NCBI GenBank assembly: GCA_026119935.1
Contig: JALRMH010000004.1
Location: forward strand, 744,001-808,000
Reading direction: 5' to 3'
Length of the DNA: 64,000 nt
DNA from: Endothia cerciana
Taxonomy: Eukaryota > Ascomycota > Sordariomycetes > Diaporthales > Cryphonectriaceae
The notes beneath the pieces were generated by a model. That model searched no databases, was not told where the DNA came from, and was given only the letters and a program-made list of their open reading frames with translations. Position 1 is the stretch's first letter. Every line of letters starts with the position of its first letter. Shown piece by piece: positions 56,495 to 64,000 of this stretch. Made by a program: the position numbers and the translations under genes.

Positions 56495-57809
56495 ATGCAG
56501 GTTGGCAGGCGCGACTTCATGGAGCCCTTGCCGGACAACCCTCACTCCAAGATCGCCTCGCTGGCGTCACTGGTCAGGCCGTCTATCATCATGATAGAGC
56601 CTACGCCGCCCTCGACCTCCCAGCGTGGCTCCTATGCTGAAGACACTGCCTCAACCGTTGCTTTGAAGTCACCATGTGCCTCTACGAATTCGTCTCTGCT
56701 ATCCCCCCCGCCGTCATCGCCGCAATTCGGACTCCGCGACGAGCTGCCCGCCAGACCGACGTGCCAGCCTCGGAAGCGTCGACCACTCAGCCAACAGGAA
56801 AAGATCGACCTGGAGAGTTCTCACAAGCAGTATCTCAGCCAGCTCGAGGAGGCCGGTGAGAACACTTTCGCAGGTAGGTACTTTACTGTCCGTACTCAAC
56901 ATTTTGTTCTTGCTCAGGGGCAATCTCCTGGCTCTTGCGTCGTGGCGAAAGCCTTGTGGCCGTCCTTCCCTCCGCGTCTTGCAATGATAGCCTAGACTTA
57001 TCTGACGTATCTCTCTAGAATCCCTTGAAAACCATTTCCCACATCTTGCCGCGTCCTAGGAATCGCGTGATGAGGATACGAAACCGACGGGAGCACCGAC
57101 AATTGCTCCTCGCGATGCTACTATGTTTGCCTCGAACATCCGCCTACAGGCATCGAAGGGGCTCATGGAATTCAGAAGCCTGTTCAGCTCGAAGAAGCGG
57201 AAGCGCTTGTCAACGATGTCGACACGTCCTGTCGCCAACCGTATGAAAATACGCTTTCAGAACTTTGCCAAGCTGCCATACAGGCGCAAGTCAAGGTTCA
57301 TTGTCTCAAGTCCCACACTAGACGTGGGCTCCGTACTTGATGGCCCATCATCTTACAGGGCTCTCACCGAGTCAGATATCGACGAGGCCTACAGCGATGA
57401 GGTGTGTGAGACGTCCTTGGATACAGCCACATCGTCGCCTGGTGGGAACCCATTCAAGGACAGTCGGACCTCCTTCAGCGTGCGATCAGTGGCTTCCTCG
57501 ATATCGAGTCTATACCCCTCGCTAGCCAACGCAAACCAGACGAAGCTAGAAGAGAAACTTGCCAAACTTGCCAGGTATGGCGAGCTGTTGCGCAACGCCA
57601 AGTCGAGCAGTCCTTTTGTCTTGAAAGAGATCGCACAGGACTCTGGAGTCTTACTTGAGCATGTATGCGATTCCGGGACGATGCAGCAATTATTCGACTC
57701 CGGCGCGCTGAAGCAGATGGTTGACACTGAGCTGTTAAGACGAGCTCTCGAGTTCTTCCGCCTATGGGTCGACCTCGAGGTTTTGGTTAAGGCAGGGACC
57801 CATGTCTGA
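56495..57809 (+). CDS. Hypothetical protein, three exons
   Basis: Not recognised. Exons 56495-56873, 56918-57006 and 57060-57809 fit with introns of 44 bp (GTAGGT, branch CTCAAC, CTCAG) and 53 bp (GTATCT...TCCTAG), giving 405 aa with every junction in frame, which supports a real gene. The N-terminal 90 residues are Ser/Pro-rich. Then comes KRRPLSQQEKIDLESSHKQY, a helical segment, and across the first joint NTFAGAISWLLRRGES. A basic patch (FSSKKRKRLS and PYRRKSRF) could serve as a nuclear signal. An acidic Ser-rich linker precedes a C-terminal helical region with LEEKLAKLARYGELL and SGVLLEHVCDSGTMQQLFDS. No enzymatic motif, signal peptide or membrane segment is seen. A further 3' exon is possible. 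Confidence 0.62.
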
Positions 57810-60668
57810 GAATTCCGACCCCCCAATTGCTGAATCTTCTTGTACCAGGAGTCTCGAAAATTGACAGACTCTGACTCGAGATCCGGGCATCTGGATGCTG
57901 ACGGTTCGGAGGCAACGGGACTAGCGCTCTATGGTATGGTGTGAAGCTGATTTCTTAATCCTGTTGGCGGAAGGTAATTAAAATTGAAGGTAGGTTTGTA
58001 ACTGGTAAATTGCAGCGTGTGTTCACTGGGCCTTTGTAGACATGTATTTAATGATAAACCCAGCGTCTCAGTCAGCAATAACAATCTGTCTGAGAGATAT
58101 CAATGTGCCTTGAAAAGGCTTCCCGTCTTCTTTATAGGTGACTTGTCACGACGTAGTTGAAATATGCTTTTCTGCAGATTTCCTAGCAGGCCGACCCCAC
58201 GGGCCGCATAACTGCACTTTGACTTCACTGTCGTCGGGCGTAAATACCCACCGCACTGCATGCATGCCCCTCTGAGCCCGGCCTAGTCTCCCCGACAGGT
58301 CGGTCCCTCGGAGTCGTTCCGCGGTGGATGACGATGGACAACGATGGACGTTCTTGCACCGCTGGGTAAGGGGAGAGCGCGAGTCAGGGGAAGATTCGAC
58401 AAGGGGTATCGCAGGCGTTGAAGCTTACGTCGACGCACTACGCCCGCTCGTCTCGGGTCGGCACGCTCCTGGCAGGCGATCCCCCCGGGCCGGGCCTGAC
58501 GGAGACGCAGCGGTGGTGGATCTGGCATTACATAAAAATGACCGCGCTGGGGTTTAGGCGAGGCAGTATTCCTCTCTCTCTCAGGCGCGCCTGGGAAACG
58601 AGCTCTCCTACAATATCAGGAGCCAACCTCAGCCCTCAGTCCCCTTCCTTCTAACAACCCCCCACCCCTCCATCACGCGGCGAATGTCGGGACGAGATGA
58701 GGCTCTGCGGAGCGGCCTCCTCTGGGCTCTCCAGTTCGCAGTCTCGTACACCTCCGAACCGACCTGCCCAGAGGGACGTGGGTGCTCCCTCCCCCCTTCT
58801 CCATCCGGTGGGACACCTGCATTGGCGATCTCCTGGCCGTCATGGAAGAGGCGCCCGCCGGGCGCCTCTCGCACCCTCCAACCCCTGGGAGCTGTAAGCG
58901 AGTATACCTTTCACTGGTCGCCGTACTCGGGTCCTGCCCAGTGGGGATGAGTAAGACCCAGCTTATGGCGCCGAAAGGGACGCCTCTTGCTCGGGGAGGC
59001 TTTTACAGCCTCAGGACCGCCCTGCGACGGGTTGGGAAGGGGGCATAAAACCAAAAACCCTAGCGTCCTCCCCCCCCTCCCCCCAACCAATGTCTGACGG
59101 CACGCAGTGTCGCACCGGGCCAGTTTCAGGGAGAGGCGGACAAGACAAGGTCTACAGTACCTACCTAACCCCTCAGTCCAGAGCAACCCTGCGGCTCAAA
59201 GTCGGGCTGGCCATTGGCGAAAGAGGGCCGCCCTAATCATCGGAGACGCTGGGTGAGAGTCCTGCAGGATGAGATGGCGCGCTATCACCATGTCCCATCC
59301 CACTTTCTTTTTCTCCCAAATGCAAATTCCCCCCTGGCCCCCGGTTCCCTGTGGCGAGAAGCAGCCTTGTGGGGACGCGGGACCCAAGAGGAGGTGCAGG
59401 GGAGGAGGTGCAGGACAGGTAGAGGGAGGGTTCCGCCTTTCCAGGAGTCATGCGGGCCCACGTGTAACCCACCCCCCAGCCAGCCCCATGCCCGCAGGGG
59501 TGAGTGGATGGGATTCGAGCTGGGCTGAGAGAGAGGGAGGTGTGCATGACGCTAGCTGCATAGTACCACACAAAGTACGTGCGGCATGTATGCGGCAGGT
59601 ACATCTTTTTTCCTGATTTCTGCAGGTGAGATTGTTTGGGGGGAGGGGGGGGGTGCGCCGGTGGACGCCATGAAACAGGAATGACCAAGGCCAACCATGG
59701 GTGCGCCAAATTCAGACTTGCTGGCTGACTGGCTGACGCGCAGTGTGAGAGGATAGGTCCTCCCTCGGCCACGGCCACTGAGACGCGCCGAGGATATCTT
59801 CCAGCTAATGTCGGTGGCCGGTTAACGCAAGCGAGCGGTGACGTGGGAGGATATTGATTGTCCCTCCGTAACCGAGCTGGTATGTTCTCTTTGCCTTTTT
59901 TTTTTCCTTTTTTCCCCTTCTTTCTTGGAGATCTTTGGACACGGGCAAGCAGAGCCTGATCTGGCTTGGTTGGGCCCCCCATGTACCCACCCCCAACTTT
60001 ATCCATCCAACTTCGAGAGGGAGAAGGAAACTGGGCTGCCTTCTGCGGGAGGTAAATCATGGGAGCAGGCTCTCGGTGTGCCCCTCCATGAGCTTCATGG
60101 AGGGTTCCACGCGTGGACGCCTGATGGCTCTATTCAGCTCGTCGAGCTCCCCGTAGGGCGGAAGGGTGAGGTCAGATTACGGGGAAGATGCCACTGTGTG
60201 ATGTCCTCCGGAGGCCACTCCATGTAGTAACGAAATAGTGGTAGATTCTCAGAAGAGATATTACATTTTGTGTTAACAAGTATCAAAGCCTCGTTCTGTG
60301 TTCCGCCGGGCAAGTGCTAGTATCTCCGTAAAGAAACCAGGACCCGCCGGAAATGACGACTCTTTGTGAACATCTATGCGAACTGTTGACATCCTACAGG
60401 TTCCTATCCTAACTTAAAAAAATTAGGTAAATGTGCGTGAACGATGACACAGAAGGAAAGAAATGAAAAGGAAAGGAAGGAAGAGAAAGAAAAAAAAAAG
60501 GGGGGGGGTGGGGGGGACGATGGTGTGAGGTAACATAGGGGAGAGGACAAGTTGTTGGCTGGACCATGTCGGTGGACAGAGACGCCCCAAGCCACCTTTG
60601 AACGGGACAGATGCTCATACCATATCTCCTCCTCCTCACTGAAAGGTAGTAAGATGGTTGATATCGAA
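57810..60668. other. Spacer with homopolymer tracts
   Basis: Contains 3' UTRs of the two flanking convergent genes and C- or G-rich tracts near 59068, 59637 and 60499. The frames at 58.3-60.2 kb overlap on both strands and show no motif. No gene is supported. Confidence 0.5.
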
Positions 60669-62375
60669 TCAGGATGCCACGGGCTGCTCCGGTGTTCTCG
60701 TCTTGCCAGAGAACACCTTGCTGCCTGATGCTTGCGACTTGGTATTTTCCAGTGCATCATCTACCTCCGTCTCCATCATTATCCCCTCCATGGTACCACT
60801 GCTGTAGAAGGAGATTGAACAGGGGTCGGTGAGCCATGACGGCGCTGTTGGGGGTGCTGTCGTCCATGTGCTGTCTCCATCCTTGGAGTCCCCGAGTGAC
60901 TGACTGCGTGCTTCATCGTCCAACCAGTTCTTAAGCACGTCCTCCTGCCACTCTTCGGGATCCAAGATGTCAAATTGGCCCTCTTTCAGGTAGAAGGAGT
61001 ATAAGACCTCGATCTCGTGTGGTGAGGTCCGCAGGGTCTGCAGCAGCCAGCGGTGGATGAAATCAGGCTTGTCTCCTGCTTTCGCATTGACGATGAGGTT
61101 CTGGATGGAGACTTCTTTTTCAGCAGAGTTGACGGCGGCTAGTTTTTGTAGGTGATATGGTGAAGAAGGGTCAGCCTCTTTCAGGGACGCCTTGGCTTCT
61201 CTCAGAGCTGCTTCTGCAGTAAGTGGAGGATACCTCAGGAGATGAGAAGCAGGATTGGATAGTAGTGTTGGAAACTGGGTCGCCACCGTACTTGTCGTAC
61301 TCCCTGCCTCGACTGTATCAGGCTCCAAGTCTTCGTCAATATCGAAATCGAGAGGAAACCAGCTTTGGACTTCGGATATGCAAGTGGAGCGGGGGAGGAT
61401 ATCCTGTTCCCAGCAGAGCTGTACAAGTTCCTTCACTCTTTCACGCAGGTGCTTCATCTCCTGTGAGATGCTCGCGTGATTCCTATCAAAGCTAGGGAGG
61501 AACCCATGATCTCCGTCCTCAAGCGGCATGATATGTTGAAGGGCTGTAGGGTGATATTGCTCGAAAAATCTGAAGCGGACTAGTCGCTCTTCGACTTTTT
61601 CCTTCTCAGCGACTAGCTCGATGCGGTCCCTTCTTGCTGCGTCGAATCTGATGTAGTTTTCTATGAGCCGCTGATATAACGGGTGCCGGGACGTCTTATC
61701 TGGCTCGAGCTTGAGACCCAGAAGCTGGTCGGATTGTGACAGTGGCGGTATAGCAAGTCTCAGCGGCTCGCGGGTCGCCCCGGCTCCGGGAGGGTCACGA
61801 AGCTCATTGATCAGGCGTCTTTCGAGAAGATCAAGCTGATCTTGAGCACGCTTCAGATCTTCCTCGAGCCCCTCTAGTGCTATCTCATGGTATTGGCATC
61901 TGTCCCGCGTCTCTTGCATCTGCTGGAAGAGTCTTGGGAGGTGGACCATATCTGATGCGACAGGGCCGGTCAGGACAGGCATAAGCAGAGGTCGAGCAAC
62001 CGACATGAACGCGTTGTCGGCCGCATCACGTTCTATCCGCGCTTGTTGGGTTTGAGACCTTGTCCCCTTGATGCGGGAGCGGATGGCATATACTTTGATT
62101 TTCTGGTCTGCCAACTTTCGCCACCTGGCCCTCAGAAGCCCGTCCTCCGGGGAGTCGACCTCATCGTTTCCGGTATCTGAATCCATGCCCGCACCTATCT
62201 GTGCGACCAGATGTCGGTATATGCGGTGCCTTTTCGAGACCGGGTAGGATTGCGAATTTGTTGGCGGCCAGGCCCTGTAGACGCGGCGCCTCCAAGCCCG
62301 GCTCCATCTGAGGTTCCTCACGGACGGGCCTTCTGTAACCGACGCGTGGTCACTGGAGCTGTCGCCTGAGCTCAT
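60669..62375 (-). CDS. Hypothetical coiled-coil protein
   Basis: Not recognised. Single exon, 568 aa, from the ATG at 62375 (MSSGDSSSDHAS); the frame extends upstream only to a GTG at 62390. An Arg/Trp-rich N-terminal stretch (RWSRAWRRRVYRAWPP) is followed by helical segments rich in Glu, Arg, Gln and Leu, including RCQYHEIALEGLEEDLKRA and LDLLERRLINELRD, then ELVAEKEKVEERLVRFRFFE. These look like coiled coils. The C-terminal half carries PDFIHRWLLQTLRTSPHEIE and acidic, Trp-containing segments. There is no signal peptide, membrane segment or catalytic motif. Coherent codon use over 1.7 kb and the helical pattern make a real gene likely. It may be a lineage-restricted fungal protein. Confidence 0.7.
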   Translation of the reverse strand: MSSGDSSSDHASVTEGPSVRNLRWSRAWRRRVYRAWPPTNSQSYPVSKRHRIYRHLVAQIGAGMDSDTGNDEVDSPEDGLLRARWRKLADQKIKVYAIRSRIKGTRSQTQQARIERDAADNAFMSVARPLLMPVLTGPVASDMVHLPRLFQQMQETRDRCQYHEIALEGLEEDLKRAQDQLDLLERRLINELRDPPGAGATREPLRLAIPPLSQSDQLLGLKLEPDKTSRHPLYQRLIENYIRFDAARRDRIELVAEKEKVEERLVRFRFFEQYHPTALQHIMPLEDGDHGFLPSFDRNHASISQEMKHLRERVKELVQLCWEQDILPRSTCISEVQSWFPLDFDIDEDLEPDTVEAGSTTSTVATQFPTLLSNPASHLLRYPPLTAEAALREAKASLKEADPSSPYHLQKLAAVNSAEKEVSIQNLIVNAKAGDKPDFIHRWLLQTLRTSPHEIEVLYSFYLKEGQFDILDPEEWQEDVLKNWLDDEARSQSLGDSKDGDSTWTTAPPTAPSWLTDPCSISFYSSGTMEGIMMETEVDDALENTKSQASGSKVFSGKTRTPEQPVAS

Positions 62376-64000
62376 CAGGGATACAGTCACGCAGACACGT
62401 GACGAGGGGAGGATGGGTTTTCAACACGAGTCTTGATCGTGATCAGACAGTGACGCCGGCTGCAGAGGGAGGAGGCGTGACGCAGTACGATGCTGGGGAG
62501 GGCTGGGGGCTCGCTACCCACCTGGGGTCTGGAGATCATGGTCACCTAGTAGGTAGGATCAAGGCCATCATGGCCGGACCGGAGGAGGAGGCAGAGGCAG
62601 TGAGCACAACAAGGCTGCGCCTTGTGGAGTCCTTCGCTGGACGCGTCTGAGGCGTATATGTAAGGCAGGACAAACGGCGCGATCCACTCTGGCTAGCACG
62701 GAACCATAGGCTGCTAGGTTCGGCCCGCGTGGCAACTAATGTAGAAGAGAGGGCCCAGGTGAGGGCGCTGGCGGGAGCTATCAGACGCGAGAGTTGTGTC
62801 CTGGACACCTGGCCAACTTCCAGGTGCAAAGGCTGGCGCGGTTTAGGCAGAAAAGGAGACACAGGCCGGGACGGGGAACATGACTCTGGGGCGGGCTATG
62901 GGAAACTCTCCCTCCCCTCCCTTCCCATGACTGCGACTGCGTGAACCATTCCCGGGTGGTCGCCTTGTCGTGGGGGCCCTGCCGATTGAGACGTCCTCAT
63001 CACCCAAGGCAAGCAGATGACCTGGGATGTCTCGGATAGAAAAGGGCCATCTGGTCAGACATCCCCCGTACGGTGGTCGGGGGGAAATAAGAACTTGGGT
63101 AACACACAAATACCTGCATTTTCTAGGGCGGGAAGGGGTGCCAGAAGATTGGGAGGAGAATCATGGCAGGCGTAGATTCCTACTGGAGTGCGTGGCACAC
63201 ACGAGTGGGAATGCGTGGGAGGGACCGCGAGGAGGGGCGTGGGAGACGTGGGCGGGATAGGACAAGGGCATAACTCTCACCGGTCGATGCAATAATCCAG
63301 ATAGTGTACACACATGAATCCCTGCAAGGTGCATGCATGCATGCTGCACTGGGGGGCAATGTGGCACGCCCTTGTCGCAGCTAAGGGAGGCTAGCGCACC
63401 ATGACGCGCGCCGAGGGTATCTACTATGGTAGGTATCTGAGTATCTGGGTGCATACACAGTAGACCCTAGCGTTACCGTAGGTACTACTTACATGCTACC
63501 ATGGTATGTAGTACCACGCCATGTACTCGCATCACGTACCGCCGTACGACCTCACCTGGATATTCTGGTACCACCTCAGCGTCTGGATCTTCCCAGAAGC
63601 CCGACCTGCCCCTTTTGTCCTCCCTCCCTCTCCCTGCTGGGCGGATATCTCATCAATGAGTCTCCAGCATCCCCGGCCTGTAGAAGCAACACCATGGGAT
63701 GGATGATGGGACTGTGGCCCTATCTTTCGTGATCCCTCCTGTCTCACACCTCCCGTCCCTCGAGAACCTCGGCCATCCTCCTTGAGCGGCTGCGACCGTC
63801 GCCGGGGGCAGGGCTTCTCCATCCAGCGAACTGGCTGACGTGCGGAGGGATCAATCCAGCTGAGCTTCCGGGACTGGCTCGGTATCAGAGAGGGCATCCG
63901 AGTATCAAGCCGCTTCTACCTCTATTGGTCCTTCATCCACCAGGCCAGGATCCTCCATCGGAGGGGTCATCCAGTGGATCAGGATGCGGATCGACATCCG
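62376..64000. other. Right-end spacer
   Basis: No supportable gene. The last 100 bp are open on both strands (for example a minus-strand frame ending GPIEVEAA-stop at about 63909), so a gene may begin or end just beyond the edge, but this cannot be decided here. Confidence 0.4.

Noticed and set aside
59233..60060. 275-codon minus-strand frame
   Set aside because: Pro/Ser/Lys-rich reading through homopolymer and low-complexity spacer; no domain or splice context.

Overview
This is nuclear DNA of a filamentous ascomycete (Pezizomycotina, most likely Sordariomycetes). The evidence is monocistronic genes on both strands, short GT-AG introns (about 44-111 bp, one of 288 bp) often with a CTAAC/CTCAAC-like branch site, GC-rich codon choice, long spacers full of microsatellites, and fungal versions of eukaryotic proteins such as Kap104 transportin, Pba4, Psd1 and a UBP16-like peptidase. 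There are no operons, ribosome-binding sites, phage or CRISPR. Starts were set on ATG codons because several long frames only reach their full length from TTG/GTG. All exon joins were inferred by eye from splice sites and family alignment from memory; no search was run.

Layout: 0-5 kb has no convincing complete gene, only a possible partial exon at the left edge. At 5.2-9.9 kb lies a large, mostly disordered protein ending in a methyltransferase domain. At 11.8-13.9 kb there are broken, unrecognised coding fragments. At 14-22 kb come a GNAT acetyltransferase (-), a membrane-anchored deubiquitinase (+) and a cytochrome P450 (-). From 22 to 31 kb I see no gene. At 31-35.4 kb are a flavin reductase lacking an FMN domain (+) and an Frm2/Hbn1-like nitroreductase (+). 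At 37-45.3 kb are transportin Kap104 (-), proteasome chaperone Pba4 (-) and a carnosine-N-methyltransferase-like enzyme (+). At 46.4-49 kb a dead FAD monooxygenase lies tail to tail with an intact short-chain dehydrogenase (-). At 50-55 kb a Ubl-domain HERP/Usa1-like membrane protein (-) diverges from phosphatidylserine decarboxylase (+). At 56.5-62.4 kb are two unrecognised proteins. The rest, to 64 kb, is spacer.

The genes do not form one pathway. Conserved housekeeping functions (nuclear import, proteasome assembly, ER/mitochondrial membranes, deubiquitination) alternate with accessory redox genes (P450, SDR, FAD monooxygenase relic, nitroreductase, lone reductase). The most informative oddities are the monooxygenase pseudogene, an apparent frameshift at the GNAT C-terminus, a tandem splice acceptor in PSD1 whose proximal choice gives an early stop, a double-Cys pair motif in the FMN-less reductase, and many G/C mononucleotide tracts in spacers.
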